DNA from: Pleomorphomonas sp.
Lineage (GTDB): Bacteria > Pseudomonadota > Alphaproteobacteria > Rhizobiales > Pleomorphomonadaceae
Assembly: GCA_029976075.1 (NCBI GenBank)
Contig: JARKNW010000031.1
Coordinates: 1 to 64,000, forward strand
Reading direction: 5' to 3'
Length of the DNA stretch: 64,000 nt
In this document: positions 1 through 9,239 of the stretch, one piece after another
Layout: the number at the start of each line of letters is the position of its first letter
How positions within the stretch are numbered: the stretch's first letter is position 1
Program-made: the position numbers and the translations under genes
Notes under the pieces: generated by a model
Database searches by the model: none
Told to the model about the DNA's origin: nothing
Seen by the model: the letters and a program-made list of their open reading frames with translations, nothing else

Positions 1-453
1 GACCTCTGCGAGGTGCTCGCCCGCGTCCTCGATCTCGCCCGCCCGGCCGCGACCGCCGAGGGCATCACCCTGGCGCTCGAGGGCTGCGACGCCGCCCGCG
101 CGGTGCGCGGCGATCGCGAGGAACTGGTCCAGGTCTTCACCAACCTGGTCGAGAACGCCGTCAAATACGGCGGCAACGGCGGCTCCGTCGAGGTGACGGT
201 GCGTGCCGAGGGCGATCTCGTGCTGGCGACCGTGCGCGACCACGGCGACGGCATCGACCCGGTCCACCTGCCGCGCCTGACCGAGCGCTTCTACCGCGGC
301 CATTCCGACGGTGCCGGCTCGCGCCGCGGCACCGGTCTCGGCCTCGCCATCGTCAAGCACATCGTCACCCGCCACGGCGGACGGCTCGACATCTGGAGCC
401 GGCGCGGCGAGGGCTCCGCCTTCACCGTCGCGCTCGACCGCTGGAAGTCGTGA
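1..453 (+). CDS. phoR: PhoR-like sensor histidine kinase, C-terminal part
   Basis: Only the ATP-binding end of a membrane sensor kinase is present; the frame is open from base 1, so the gene begins outside the window. The N box (NLVENAVKYG), G1 box (DHGDGID) and G2 box (GTGLGLAIV) of a HATPase_c domain are all visible, and the last residues follow the usual PhoR ending. The phosphate-regulon identity rests on similarity in the GTGLGLAIVKHIV stretch and on the phoU-phoB pair just downstream. A PhoR would phosphorylate PhoB when phosphate is scarce. The usual pst transporter genes are not between it and phoU. Confidence 0.85.
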   Translation, partial: DLCEVLARVLDLARPAATAEGITLALEGCDAARAVRGDREELVQVFTNLVENAVKYGGNGGSVEVTVRAEGDLVLATVRDHGDGIDPVHLPRLTERFYRGHSDGAGSRRGTGLGLAIVKHIVTRHGGRLDIWSRRGEGSAFTVALDRWKS

Positions 454-478
454 AGCGCTTCGAAATCAACAGTTTGGA

Positions 479-496
479 GCGTCATCAAACTGACGT
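479..496 (+). promoter_or_regulatory. candidate PhoB box upstream of phoU
   Basis: The 18 bases GCGTCATCAAACTGACGT resemble the direct-repeat Pho box (CTGTCAT, 4-base spacer, CTGTCAC): five of seven bases match in the first half and four of seven in the second. It lies 75 bases before phoU in the only gap between phoR and phoU. Similarity is partial and judged by eye. Confidence 0.3.
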
Positions 497-571
497 CTCC
501 GCGTCATAGAAACGGGGCGACCCGGGCCGGTTCCGCCGGACGGTTCGCGCCAGTGGAACGAGGTTCGCTCG

Positions 572-1282
572 ATGACCAACCATACCGTCGTCGCCTACGA
601 TCAGGAACTGAAGGAACTCGCCGGCCGCATCGCGGAGATGGGCGGGCTCGCCGAAGGTCTCGTGACCGACGCCGTCACCGCGCTGGTGCGCGGCGACACG
701 ACGCTGGCGCAGAAGGTGGTCGCCACCGACGCCCGGCTCGACCGCCTGCAGCACATCGTCGAGGAACAGGCGATCCTGATCATCGCCCGGCGCCAGCCGA
801 TGGCGCTCGACCTGCGTCACATCTTCGTCGCCATGCGTCTCGCCGGCGACCTCGAGCGGGTCGGCGACCTCGCCAAGTCGATCGCCAAGCGCGTCATCGC
901 CATGAACGGCGGCGTCCGCCTGAAGAGCGTGCTGATCGGCGTCGAACATCTCGCCGAGATCGCGCTCGAGCAGCTCAAGGCCGTGCTCGACGCCTATGCC
1001 GCGCAGGATTCCGACGCCGCGATCGTCGTGCGCGATCGCGACGAGCAGATCGACGCGCTCTATACGTCGCTGTTCCGCGAGCTCCTCACCTACATGATGG
1101 AAGACCCGCGCAACCTTACGTTCTGCATCCATCTCCTGTTCTGCGCCAAGAACATCGAACGCATCGGCGATCATGCCACCAACATCGCGGAATCGGTGCA
1201 TTACGTGGTGACGGGTCGGTCTTACGAGGACGAGCGGCCGAAGGCCGACGCTTCGATCGCCAGCACCATCGCCGGATCCTAA
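572..1282 (+). CDS. phoU: phosphate signalling regulator PhoU
   Basis: PhoU is a cytoplasmic all-helical protein that links phosphate transport to the PhoR kinase and lowers Pho signalling when phosphate is plentiful. The 236-residue length is normal for the family and the protein shows two tandem PhoU helical repeats, each with the acidic metal-binding pattern (for example DLERVGDLAKSIAKR in the first repeat and KNIERIGDHATNIAE in the second). The ATG at 572 is preceded by a purine-rich stretch. It is followed 21 bases later by phoB, so the two are probably cotranscribed. Confidence 0.95.
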   Translation: MTNHTVVAYDQELKELAGRIAEMGGLAEGLVTDAVTALVRGDTTLAQKVVATDARLDRLQHIVEEQAILIIARRQPMALDLRHIFVAMRLAGDLERVGDLAKSIAKRVIAMNGGVRLKSVLIGVEHLAEIALEQLKAVLDAYAAQDSDAAIVVRDRDEQIDALYTSLFRELLTYMMEDPRNLTFCIHLLFCAKNIERIGDHATNIAESVHYVVTGRSYEDERPKADASIASTIAGS

Positions 1283-1303
1283 GCTGCGGAGCTGAACACG
1301 ACC

Positions 1304-1999
1304 ATGGCCAAGGTGATGATCGTCGAGGACGAGGAAGCTGTGTCGCTGATGCTGCGCTACAACCTGGAAGCCGAGGGTTTCGAGGTGGAGCAGGCTTTCC
1401 GTGGCGACGAGGCCGACATTCGCCTCAAGGAGATCACTCCCGATCTGCTGTTGCTCGACTGGATGCTGCCGGGCCTCTCGGGCATCGAACTTTGCCGTCG
1501 CCTGCGGGCAAGGCCGGAGACCGAGCGGTTGCCGGTCATCATGCTGACGGCGCGCGGCGAGGAATCGGAACGGGTGCGTGGGCTCGCCACCGGTGCCGAC
1601 GACTATGTCGTGAAACCTTTCTCGGTTCCCGAGCTGATTGCCCGCGTCAAGGCCATGCTGCGGCGTGCCAAGCCGGAAACGGTGTCAAATCTTCTGACTG
1701 CCGGAGATATTGAACTAGACCGCGAAACACGGCGAGTTCGCCGCTCGACGCGCGAAATCCATCTCGGGCCCACGGAGTTCCGGTTGCTGGAGTTCCTGAT
1801 GCAGTCACCGGGGCGGGTATTCTCGCGCGAGCAGCTTCTCAATGGTGTCTGGGGTCATGACGTTTACGTCGACGAGCGCACCGTCGATGTGCATGTCGGT
1901 CGCCTCAGAAAGTCGATCAACCGTGGCCGCGTGCGTGATCCCATCCGCACGGTGCGCGGTTCGGGCTATTCCTTCGACGAGAAATTCGCAACCGGTTGA
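1304..1999 (+). CDS. phoB: phosphate regulon response regulator PhoB
   Basis: This is a 231-residue OmpR/PhoB-type regulator: a receiver domain (residues 1-120) with the acidic pair E9/D10, the phospho-acceptor Asp52 in LLDWMLPG and Lys in VKPF, then a winged-helix DNA-binding domain ending in TVRGSGYSFD. Phosphorylated PhoB activates phosphate-starvation genes. Its place directly after phoU, with the end of phoR upstream, supports PhoB over other OmpR-family members. Confidence 0.93.
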   Translation: MAKVMIVEDEEAVSLMLRYNLEAEGFEVEQAFRGDEADIRLKEITPDLLLLDWMLPGLSGIELCRRLRARPETERLPVIMLTARGEESERVRGLATGADDYVVKPFSVPELIARVKAMLRRAKPETVSNLLTAGDIELDRETRRVRRSTREIHLGPTEFRLLEFLMQSPGRVFSREQLLNGVWGHDVYVDERTVDVHVGRLRKSINRGRVRDPIRTVRGSGYSFDEKFATG

Positions 2000-2004
2000 G
2001 CGCG

Positions 2005-2020
2005 GCGGCCCACGGGCCGC
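2005..2020 (+). terminator. possible terminator after phoB
   Basis: A short GC stem (GCGGCC / GGCCGC, loop CACG) begins 5 bases after the phoB stop codon. The downstream stretch is only mildly T-rich, so termination would be weak or Rho-assisted. Confidence 0.4.
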
Positions 2021-2146
2021 TTGCCTTCTACTCGCCCTTGCGATGTCCGCTCTCAGCTTGGCATGTGCGGATCCATCCGCTTGTCGCTTACCTTTCGAGT
2101 CACGATGGTCTAGGTTCCCCTCGAAACGTGCAAGAGAGGGCCGGGC

Positions 2147-3352
2147 ATGCTCGCTGGCAAGCGCATACTGATCATCATCGGCGGCGGTATCGCCGCCTAC
2201 AAGGTCCTCGAGGTGATCCGACGCCTCAAGGAGCGTGGTGCCCAGGTACGCGTGATCCTGACCCATTCGGGCAAGGAGTTCGTGACGCCGATGACGGTGG
2301 GCGCACTGTCCGGCGAGAAGGTATTCAGTGATCTTTTCGACCCCACAGAAGAGCAGGATATCGGCCACATCGTTCTCTCTCGCGACACCGATCTCATCCT
2401 GGTGGCGCCAGCAACTGCCAATCTGATCGCCCGCATGGCCAACGGCATTGCCGACGAACTCGCCACGGCGAGCCTGCTCGCCGCTGCCGCTCCCATCATC
2501 GTCTGCCCCGCCATGAACCAGCGAATGTGGGCGCATCCGGCGACCCAGAGGAACGCCGGGCAACTGGCAGCCGATGGTGTCCGGTTCATTGGGCCGGCAG
2601 AAGGCCGGATGGCCGAACGCAACGAGGCTGGCGTTGGTCGCCTTTCCGAACCGATGGAGATCGTCGCTGGCGTCGAAGCTTTTTTCGCAGAGGCCGACCA
2701 ACCGAAGCCACTAGCCGGTCGGCATATTCTCGTTACCTCCGGCCCGACCATAGAACCGATCGATCCGGTGCGGTTCATCACCAATCGGTCTTCCGGCAAG
2801 CAGGGACACGCTATCGCAGCGGCGGCAGCCCGCGCCGGTGCGCGCGTGACGCTCGTGTCCGGTCCGGTCTCGATTGCCGATCCCAAAGGTGTCGATACCG
2901 TTCACGTCGAGACAGCGCGAGAAATGCTCGAAGCGGTTTCTTCTGCCCTGCCGGCCGATGCCGCGGTGATGGCTGCCGCCGTCTCCGATTGGCGACCAGC
3001 CGAGGTGGCAACCGAGAAGATCAAGAAAGCCGCTGGAGATCCGCCACCGCTCTCCTTCCTGGAGAATCCCGATATCCTGGCGACACTTGGTCACGATGCA
3101 CGACGGCCGAAAATCGTCATTGGATTCGCTGCCGAAACGACGAATGTCGAAGCCAATGCCGCTCGCAAGCTGGCAGTCAAAGGGGCCGACTACATCGTCG
3201 CCAACGATGTATCACCATCAAGCGGGGTATTCGGTGGCGATGCCAATCGCGTCCAAATCCTTTCGAAAGCCGGTGTAGAAATCTGGCCGACGCTTTCAAA
3301 GGACGAGGTGGCCGATCGCCTCATCGCGCTGGTTGCCAGAACTCTTGGCTAA
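2147..3352 (+). CDS. coaBC: bifunctional phosphopantothenoylcysteine synthetase/decarboxylase
   Basis: CoaBC carries out two steps of coenzyme A synthesis: CoaB joins cysteine to 4'-phosphopantothenate using CTP, and CoaC, a flavoprotein, decarboxylates the product. The N-terminal half has the CoaC signature, with the flavin-site APATANL and the PAMNQRMW motif (about residues 85-130). The C-terminal half opens with SGPTIEPIDPVRFITNRSSG and carries the KIKK lysine region of CoaB. The 401-residue length is typical. A purine-rich AGAGAGGG lies just before the ATG. dut follows after 45 bases, as in many alphaproteobacteria. Confidence 0.96.
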   Translation: MLAGKRILIIIGGGIAAYKVLEVIRRLKERGAQVRVILTHSGKEFVTPMTVGALSGEKVFSDLFDPTEEQDIGHIVLSRDTDLILVAPATANLIARMANGIADELATASLLAAAAPIIVCPAMNQRMWAHPATQRNAGQLAADGVRFIGPAEGRMAERNEAGVGRLSEPMEIVAGVEAFFAEADQPKPLAGRHILVTSGPTIEPIDPVRFITNRSSGKQGHAIAAAAARAGARVTLVSGPVSIADPKGVDTVHVETAREMLEAVSSALPADAAVMAAAVSDWRPAEVATEKIKKAAGDPPPLSFLENPDILATLGHDARRPKIVIGFAAETTNVEANAARKLAVKGADYIVANDVSPSSGVFGGDANRVQILSKAGVEIWPTLSKDEVADRLIALVARTLG

Positions 3353-3397
3353 TCTTCGATTCGCATCCGCAACGAACCAATCTTTCGAGGTTTCTCA

Positions 3398-3844
3398 ATG
3401 GTCGACGTCGCTCTTGTGCGCCTGCCACATGCTCATGGCCTGCCGCTGCCAGCCTACCAGAGCGAGGATGCGGCGGGACTAGATCTTGTCGCGGCAGTCG
3501 AAGAACCGCTGATCTTGCAGCCGCTCGGCCGAGCCCTGGTGCCGACGGGTCTCGCCATGGCGTTGCCATCTGGCTACGAGGCACAGGTACGGCCGCGATC
3601 AGGTCTTGCCGCCAAGCACGGCGTAACGGTTCTGAATTCTCCCGGCACCGTCGATGCGGACTATCGCGGTGAGGTGAAGGTGATTCTGGTCAACCTTTCC
3701 GATACCCCATTCACCGTCAACCGAGGCGAGCGCATCGCCCAAATGGTGATTGCGCCGGTCAGCCGCGTCCGGCTTGTGGAAACGGAAGCGCTCGACATGA
3801 CCAACCGGGGTGCGGGCGGCTTCGGATCGACGGGTCGTTCCTGA
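3398..3844 (+). CDS. dut: dUTP diphosphatase
   Basis: This trimeric dUTPase splits dUTP to dUMP and pyrophosphate, keeping uracil out of DNA and supplying dUMP for dTMP synthesis. All five motifs are in order: AGLDLVAA (motif 1), [11 protein letters not shown] (2), [13 protein letters not shown] (3), [10 protein letters not shown] (4) and the flexible C-terminal [10 protein letters not shown] (5) that closes over the active site. The 148-residue length matches single-domain bacterial dUTPases. It lies 45 bases after coaBC and is probably in the same transcript. Confidence 0.97.
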   Translation: MVDVALVRLPHAHGLPLPAYQSEDAAGLDLVAAVEEPLILQPLGRALVPTGLAMALPSGYEAQVRPRSGLAAKHGVTVLNSPGTVDADYRGEVKVILVNLSDTPFTVNRGERIAQMVIAPVSRVRLVETEALDMTNRGAGGFGSTGRS

Positions 3845-3993
3845 CGATCAGGTATTTAATTCTATAAATCACTCCTCTTACAGTATCATTTTCCAATCCT
3901 GATCACCGCTGCGACCTCGGTTGACTGGTAGCGTTCTGTGGCCGCCGGTAGAATGGTGCCAATTCCAAGGGCCTGCTTCAACGAGGACTTCCC

Positions 3994-4959
3994 ATGAGCG
4001 ATCTGTCCCGCCGCGGTCGCGGCAAGATCTACGCCTCCATTACCGAAACCATTGGCGACACGCCGCTTGTCCGCCTGGACAAGCTGGCCAAGGAGAACGG
4101 CGTCAAGGCCACCATTCTTGGCAAGCTGGAGTTCTTCAATCCGATCGCTTCGGTCAAGGACCGCATCGGCGTGGCCATGATCGAAGCTTTGGAAGCACAG
4201 GGGAAGATCAAGCCCGGCGAATCCACTCTTGTCGAACCGACTTCCGGCAACACTGGAATTGCACTTGCTTTCGTCGCTGCTGCCAAGGGCTACCGACTTA
4301 TCCTGGTCATGCCGGAGTCGATGTCCATCGAGCGGCGCAAGATGTTGAAGCTGCTCGGTGCCGAGCTCGAGCTCACTGAGGCAGCCAAGGGCATGAAGGG
4401 CGCCATCGCCAAGGCCAATGAGCTGGCCGCCACCATTCCTGGCGCCATCATCCCGCAGCAGTTCGAAAATCCGGCCAATCCCGAGGTGCATCGGGTCAGT
4501 ACCGCGGAAGAGATCTGGAACGACACCGACGGCAAGGTGGATATCTTTGTCGCCGGCATTGGTACAGGCGGAACGATCACCGGCGTCGGACGCGTACTGA
4601 AGGAACGCAATCCCTCTGTGAAGGTCGTTGCGGTTGAGCCAAATGAAAGTCCCGTGCTGTCGGGTGGGAATCCTGGTCCGCACAAGATCCAGGGCATCGG
4701 TGCCGGTTTTGTGCCCGCCGTCCTCGATACCAAGGTCTACGACGAAATTCTTCCGGTTCCCTCCGAAGAGGCGCTCTCAACGGCCCGGCAGGTTGCCAAG
4801 TTGGAGGGCGTGCCGGTCGGCATCTCCTCGGGCGCAGCGCTGGCAGCGGCCGTCAAGCTTGGCCAGCGCCCGGAAAACGCCGGCAAGACAATCGTGGTGA
4901 TCGTACCGTCGTTTGCTGAGCGTTACTTGTCGACGGCGCTCTTCGAAGGGCTGGCCTGA
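3994..4959 (+). CDS. cysK: cysteine synthase A
   Basis: This PLP enzyme makes cysteine from O-acetylserine and sulfide. The PLP lysine is Lys55 in [11 protein letters not shown], the substrate loop is TSGNTG (83-88), and the phosphate-binding glycine loop is GTGGTITG. At 321 residues it is full length. The 150-base gap before it is AT-rich (around 3850-3895), so it probably has its own promoter, separate from dut. Its last 37 bases overlap the end of the converging Nudix gene. Confidence 0.95.
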   Translation: MSDLSRRGRGKIYASITETIGDTPLVRLDKLAKENGVKATILGKLEFFNPIASVKDRIGVAMIEALEAQGKIKPGESTLVEPTSGNTGIALAFVAAAKGYRLILVMPESMSIERRKMLKLLGAELELTEAAKGMKGAIAKANELAATIPGAIIPQQFENPANPEVHRVSTAEEIWNDTDGKVDIFVAGIGTGGTITGVGRVLKERNPSVKVVAVEPNESPVLSGGNPGPHKIQGIGAGFVPAVLDTKVYDEILPVPSEEALSTARQVAKLEGVPVGISSGAALAAAVKLGQRPENAGKTIVVIVPSFAERYLSTALFEGLA

Positions 4960-5492
4960 TTTCCTTCAGACTCGTCGGACGACGCGAGAGCATTATCGGC
5001 GGTCGGTATCTTCAAGGTGCCGGCCGCTTTTCTTTTGGCGAGATCCACGAAGAACGCAAGAATCAGATCCCCGACACCGGCGTCGGACACCAAAGCGGCC
5101 GCGTCGACCGGATTGAAGAAGCGAACCTCGCGTTGTCCCTTTTCCTGCCAGTCATCGAGTTGCTTCTCGATGGCGAATGGGAAGACATCGACCAGAACCT
5201 TTTCCTGGCGTTTCGGGAACTGCTTTATGTAGGTGAAACGGCCGACAGGCTTCGGCTCGGCGCTGCCGATCAGACCTGCTTCCTCCATGGCCTCCGTTTC
5301 GGCACTTTCGTGACGTTTCAGGCCTTTGATCGGCCAACCCTTCGGCAATATCCAGCGGCCACTGTCGCGGGTAGTAATCATCACCACCTCGTATCCATGC
5401 GCCGTCAGTCGATAGGGCAGGGCGGCGACCTGCCGAAATTTCTCGAGCGTCGCCTTAGCCACAACAGACCCCTTTGGAGATTTGATCACCAA
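4923..5492 (-). CDS. Nudix hydrolase, substrate unknown
   Basis: A 189-residue protein with one Nudix domain in its first 130 residues ([14 protein letters not shown] followed by TEAMEEAGL). The box departs from GX5EX7REUXEEXGU: the first Glu is Leu and the Arg is Thr, while the EExG core is intact. This form occurs in a diphosphoinositol-type Nudix subgroup (recalled knowledge), so the substrate may be a dinucleotide or inositol pyrophosphate, but that is a guess. The start is uncertain: TTG at 5492 or GTG at 5489. Its 3' end overlaps cysK tail to tail. Confidence 0.8.
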   Translation of the reverse strand: MVIKSPKGSVVAKATLEKFRQVAALPYRLTAHGYEVVMITTRDSGRWILPKGWPIKGLKRHESAETEAMEEAGLIGSAEPKPVGRFTYIKQFPKRQEKVLVDVFPFAIEKQLDDWQEKGQREVRFFNPVDAAALVSDAGVGDLILAFFVDLAKRKAAGTLKIPTADNALASSDESEGNQASPSKSAVDK

Positions 5493-5521
5493 GGCGCCCC
5501 CCGTTCCAAAAGAGGTGGGAA

Positions 5522-5539
5522 AGAGCGCAAGGGCGCTCT
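5522..5539. repeat. inverted repeat upstream of the Nudix gene
   Basis: AGAGCGC-AAGG-GCGCTCT is a perfect 7-bp stem with a 4-base loop, 30 bases before the Nudix start on the minus strand. It could be a 5' leader hairpin or an operator; neither is shown. Confidence 0.45.
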
Positions 5540-5567
5540 ATGACATAATTCGCCGGCTAACAACACC

Positions 5568-5585
5568 CCGAGCAGCTCCGCTCGG
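5568..5585 (-). terminator. likely terminator after dnaQ
   Basis: A 6-bp stem (CCGAGC / GCTCGG) with a 6-base loop lies 28 bases past the dnaQ stop on the minus strand and is followed by a GT-rich stretch (GTGTTGTT). Confidence 0.5.
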
Positions 5586-5612
5586 ATAAATCCGCAATTT
5601 ATCTTGGGAGAT

Positions 5613-6332
5613 TCAGGCCGTCTCCGCCTGATCGCCCTCATTCAAATAGACGTTCCAAAGTGCCTTTTCCCCAATCATGGCGATGAACGCCGCGTGGGCT
5701 TCGGCTTCGGCAATAGTAATGCGCGGCGACAATGGTGCCGGGCGCGGCGGCAGAGCAACACGACCACCTGTTTCCCCCGCCGAAGTTGCCTGTGCGGACA
5801 CGCTCAGGTCCAAACCCGCCTGGCGGCCGCCTGTCAGTTCCAGATACACCTCTGCCAACAGCTCGGCATCGAGCAAAGCGCCATGCTTGATACGCTTCGA
5901 CCGGTCGATCCCGTAGCGATTGCACAGCGCATCGAGGCTAGCTGGTGCACCCGGGTGCTTGCGACGAGCCATCATCAAGGTATCGACGACTCGTTCGGCG
6001 CCGAAGATCGCGCGACCGGAAGCCTTCAGCTCGAAATTGATGAAGCCCATGTCGAAGCTGGCATTGTGAGCGACCAACTGCGCGTCACCAACGAAGGCAA
6101 CGAAATCATCGGCAACGTCGTCGAAACGCGGCTTGTCGGCCAAGAATTCATCTGACAGGCCGTGAACGTCAAAGGCTTCCTGGGGAACCGGCCGTCCCGG
6201 ATTGATATAGACATGAAAGTTGCGGCCAGTCGGAAAGCGGTTGACCACTTCCACGCAGCCTATTTCGACCAGACGGTCGCCTGTCTTGGGATCAAGGCCC
6301 GTGGTTTCAGTATCAAAGACGATTTCGCGCAT
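5613..6332 (-). CDS. dnaQ: DNA polymerase III epsilon subunit
   Basis: The epsilon subunit is the 3'-5' proofreading exonuclease of the replicative polymerase. All three DEDDh motifs are present: FDTETTGL (residues 6-13), HNASFDMGF and HGALLDAELLAE with its catalytic His and Asp. After the exonuclease domain come a linker and a C-terminal tail that would bind the alpha subunit; the 239-residue length fits. It heads a leftward stretch after a 68-base gap from coaE. Confidence 0.95.
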   Translation of the reverse strand: MREIVFDTETTGLDPKTGDRLVEIGCVEVVNRFPTGRNFHVYINPGRPVPQEAFDVHGLSDEFLADKPRFDDVADDFVAFVGDAQLVAHNASFDMGFINFELKASGRAIFGAERVVDTLMMARRKHPGAPASLDALCNRYGIDRSKRIKHGALLDAELLAEVYLELTGGRQAGLDLSVSAQATSAGETGGRVALPPRPAPLSPRITIAEAEAHAAFIAMIGEKALWNVYLNEGDQAETA

Positions 6333-6400
6333 GGGCGAATCCTGCCCGCCTATGGTGCCTAATTCAAGGAAATCCGGTCTGCTTGTCCCCCGACATTTGC

Positions 6401-6982
6401 TCAGATCGGCAACTGATGCAGAAACGAAGCGACCGAGGCCTTTGCTGCGGCGAGGCCATCACCGGTCGGTACGACAAAATCGGCCCGCGCTCTTTTTTCG
6501 GCATCCGGCATCTGCCGGGCGAGAAGCGCCTCGAACTTCTCGATGGTCATGCCTGGACGAGCAAGCACGCGGGTGCGCTGCACATCGGCTGGAGCCGAAA
6601 CGACAACGATTTTATCGAAATCGCGATGGCGACCGGTCTCGAAGAGAAGAGGGATGTCGAGCACGGCTGCCGGCGCTCCGCCAGCCTTGGCGTGCTCAAG
6701 AAAATCGGCTTCTGCTTGTTGCACTGCCGGATGGACGACGGCCTCCAACCGCTGAAAGGCCTCCGCATCGCCGGAAAGCCGCGCAGCAAGTTTGGCGCGA
6801 TCCACTCGGCCTTCGATCGTCGTTCCTGGAAAGGCCCGCTCGATTTTGGCTGCGAAGGGGCCGTTATAAAGCGCATGCACGGTAGCGTCGGCGTCGAACA
6901 CCGGCAGACCTGCTTCCCGGAACAGATCGGCAGTGGTGGTCTTGCCCATGCCGATCGAGCCGGTGAGACCGATGACGATCAA
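6401..6982 (-). CDS. coaE: dephospho-CoA kinase
   Basis: CoaE adds the 3'-phosphate in the last step of coenzyme A synthesis. The P-loop is GLTGSIGMGKTT (residues 5-16), followed by the DADATVHAL region (about 30-38) and the LVVHPAVQ-like VVHPAVQQ stretch. It is 193 residues long. The start appears to be TTG at 6982, sharing the four bases TTGA with the aroE stop codon, which suggests coupled translation. With coaBC, two CoA genes lie within 5 kb but on opposite strands. Confidence 0.93.
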   Translation of the reverse strand: MIVIGLTGSIGMGKTTTADLFREAGLPVFDADATVHALYNGPFAAKIERAFPGTTIEGRVDRAKLAARLSGDAEAFQRLEAVVHPAVQQAEADFLEHAKAGGAPAAVLDIPLLFETGRHRDFDKIVVVSAPADVQRTRVLARPGMTIEKFEALLARQMPDAEKRARADFVVPTGDGLAAAKASVASFLHQLPI

Positions 6983-7794
6983 AGGTCGGCCTCAATCAGC
7001 ACGCGCAATTCCGCCGTCACGGTGGGTCGATGCCCGAACCAACGGGTAAAGCCGGGAACCGCCTGGTGGAGCAACATGCCCAGACCATCGACAGTCCGAA
7101 GACCCCGCGCTGCGGCGGCCTCAAGAAATGGCGTGACGAGAGGAACGTAGACGATATCCGTTACCACGGCGTCGCATGATACGACATTCATATCCAGATC
7201 GACAGCACCATCGCCCTTCATGCCGAGCGACGTCGTATTGACGAGAAAATTGGCTGTTGCCGCATATCGATTCGCCTCCGAAAGGACATCGGCGGACACT
7301 TGGCCTGGATAACGGCTGGCCAAGGCTTCGGCCCTCGACAGGGTTCGATTGACGACACGAACCATGAAGCCACGCTCGACCAATGCATCGACCACCGCCG
7401 CAGCGGCACCGCCGGCACCGATCACCAGGGCTTCGCCCTGGGTGTCCCAGCCGGGAACACGTTCATCAAGGTTGCTGACGAACCCAATACCGTCGGTGTT
7501 GTCGGCGCAGAGTACGCCGTTCTCCAGCCACAACGTATTGGCCGCTCCGATCCGTTCGACGACCGGCTGCCGATGACCAGCGGCACGCGCCGCAACTTCC
7601 TTGTAGGGGATGGTCACGTTGCAGCCGGCAAGGCCGCTATCGGCGAAGTGAGCAAGAAAGCTGTCGATCTGGCCGGGTTCGATTGCGATGCGGCCATAAT
7701 CGCCATCAATGCCAAACTGCTTCAACCAATAGCCATGGATCAGCGGCGAGCGCGATTGACTCACCGGCCAGCCCAGAACGGCAGCACGGATCAT
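6979..7794 (-). CDS. aroE: shikimate dehydrogenase
   Basis: AroE reduces 3-dehydroshikimate with NADPH in the chorismate pathway. The shikimate site is at the N-terminus (PVSQSRSPLIHGYW, with the catalytic Lys in IPYKEVAA), and the NADP-binding loop is GAGGAAAAV, followed by VNRT. The 271-residue length is usual. It overlaps maf by ATGA and coaE by TTGA, so maf-aroE-coaE reads as one operon, an arrangement common in Rhizobiales. Confidence 0.96.
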   Translation of the reverse strand: MIRAAVLGWPVSQSRSPLIHGYWLKQFGIDGDYGRIAIEPGQIDSFLAHFADSGLAGCNVTIPYKEVAARAAGHRQPVVERIGAANTLWLENGVLCADNTDGIGFVSNLDERVPGWDTQGEALVIGAGGAAAAVVDALVERGFMVRVVNRTLSRAEALASRYPGQVSADVLSEANRYAATANFLVNTTSLGMKGDGAVDLDMNVVSCDAVVTDIVYVPLVTPFLEAAAARGLRTVDGLGMLLHQAVPGFTRWFGHRPTVTAELRVLIEADL

Positions 7795-8378
7795 TGTTCG
7801 ATCATCCTTTCCTCGCGCAGGAACTCGAGCAAGGGCAGCAAGGGCAGGCCGAGAATGGTGAAATGATTGCCATCGATGGCCTCAAAGAGCTGAACCCCGT
7901 AGCCTTCGAGCTGGTAGGCACCCACCGAGCCCAGCACCGCCTCGCCAACCACAGCGAGGTAATGACTTATGAAACGTGTCGACAACGGTCGCATCGTCAG
8001 CTTCGCGCTATCGACGGCGCGATGAAGAACTTCGCCGTTGCGGGCCAACGATAGAGCCGAATGAAGCTCATGGGTACGACCGGAAAGATGAACAAGCTGC
8101 CGACTCGCTTCCTCGCGGTCACGCGGCTTGTGGAAACGCTCCTCGCCAAGCGACAGGGTCTGATCGGCACCGATGACCAGATCGCCGGGTCTGCGAAAGG
8201 AGACCTCGACGGCTTTGACGTCGGCGAGAGCCTGCGCCACATCGGTTGCCGAGAGACCGACGAGATCTTCCTCGATCAGGCGCTCATCGACATCGGCGGG
8301 TATCCGTTTGAAGATCAGACCGGCACCGGTCAGGAGATTGGCGCGCGCAGCGCTCGCCGAAGCAAGGACAAGGCTCAT
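7791..8378 (-). CDS. maf: Maf-family nucleotide pyrophosphatase
   Basis: Maf proteins hydrolyse non-canonical or surplus nucleoside triphosphates such as dTTP, UTP or 7-methyl-GTP. The N-terminal LVLASASAARANLL signature, the VIGADQTL motif with its catalytic Asp, and the SGRTHELHSAL stretch are visible in a 195-residue protein. Which substrate it prefers cannot be told by eye. It overlaps aroE by ATGA. Confidence 0.93.
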   Translation of the reverse strand: MSLVLASASAARANLLTGAGLIFKRIPADVDERLIEEDLVGLSATDVAQALADVKAVEVSFRRPGDLVIGADQTLSLGEERFHKPRDREEASRQLVHLSGRTHELHSALSLARNGEVLHRAVDSAKLTMRPLSTRFISHYLAVVGEAVLGSVGAYQLEGYGVQLFEAIDGNHFTILGLPLLPLLEFLREERMIEQ

Positions 8379-8381
8379 CGT

Positions 8382-9239
8382 TCAACCCGCGTCGGAGAAG
8401 GGGTCGAGCATTTTTCCATAACGATGCTGATCCCAGAGGGCGAGGATGGCAGCGGCCGTTTCCTCGATCGAGCGGCGGGTCACGTCGATCATCGGCCAGC
8501 CATGCTCGGTGCAAAGGCGCTTGGAATAGAGAATTTCCTGAGCGATCGAAGCCTTGTCGACGTAGGTCGAGTTCTGGTTCTGGTCGGCCAACGCCAACAG
8601 ACGGTTCTGCCGCACATGCATGATGCGCTCAGCAGTGGCGATGAGACAAACGACCAAAGGCCGTCGCGCAGCTATGACTTTCTCGGAGATGGGAATACCG
8701 GGCACCAGCGGCACGTTGGCGGTGCGGATGCCGCGGTTGGCCAAATAGATCGACGTGGGCGTTTTCGAGGTGCGGCTGATGCCGATCAGAATGACATCGG
8801 TCTCTTCGATGTCGTCCGGTAAGGCGCCGTCATCATGCGCCAGCGTGAAATTCAGAGCGTCGATGCGCTTGAAATAGTCTGCGTCCATGGCGTGCTGGGC
8901 ACCGGCCTTGCCGATGGCCTGCACCTTGAAGAACGAACGGAACACATCGAACACCGGCCGCAAAACGTCGATACAAGGAATGGCCGCTGCCTGGCAGGCT
9001 TCCTCGAGCTTTATGGCCAAGTCCTGTTGCACCAGAGTGTAGAGAACGATGCCCGGAGCGGCCTCGATGTCGGCGATGACCCGCTCGATATGCCGAACCG
9101 AGCGAACTAGCGGGTAGATATGCTCAATCGCCACCATCGATTCATATTGCGCGGTGGCTGCCCGACCCACGGCGAGCAACGTCTCACCAGTGGAGTCGGA
9201 AACAAGATGGATATGGAAATAGGTCTGGCCCCGCTTCAT
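8382..9239 (-). CDS. ppsR: PPSR-type bifunctional kinase/phosphorylase (DUF299)
   Basis: This family switches pyruvate phosphate dikinase or PEP synthetase on and off by ADP-dependent phosphorylation and phosphate-dependent dephosphorylation. The N-terminal FHIHLVSDSTGETL signature and the C-terminal P-loop-like GISRTSKTPTS are clear. I chose the third Met as start because it leaves about nine residues before the conserved HLVSDSTGET and has GGAG 10 bases upstream; starts at 9266 or 9248 are possible. The same family (RP001 in Rickettsia) borders the origin in other alphaproteobacteria, which fits the non-coding gap next door. Confidence 0.92.
   Translation of the reverse strand: MKRGQTYFHIHLVSDSTGETLLAVGRAATAQYESMVAIEHIYPLVRSVRHIERVIADIEAAPGIVLYTLVQQDLAIKLEEACQAAAIPCIDVLRPVFDVFRSFFKVQAIGKAGAQHAMDADYFKRIDALNFTLAHDDGALPDDIEETDVILIGISRTSKTPTSIYLANRGIRTANVPLVPGIPISEKVIAARRPLVVCLIATAERIMHVRQNRLLALADQNQNSTYVDKASIAQEILYSKRLCTEHGWPMIDVTRRSIEETAAAILALWDQHRYGKMLDPFSDAG

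Noticed and set aside
553-1713. 386-residue frame overlapping phoU and phoB
   Set aside because: It is in another frame of two well-conserved genes, is rich in Arg and Pro as expected for a GC shadow, and has no recognisable domain.
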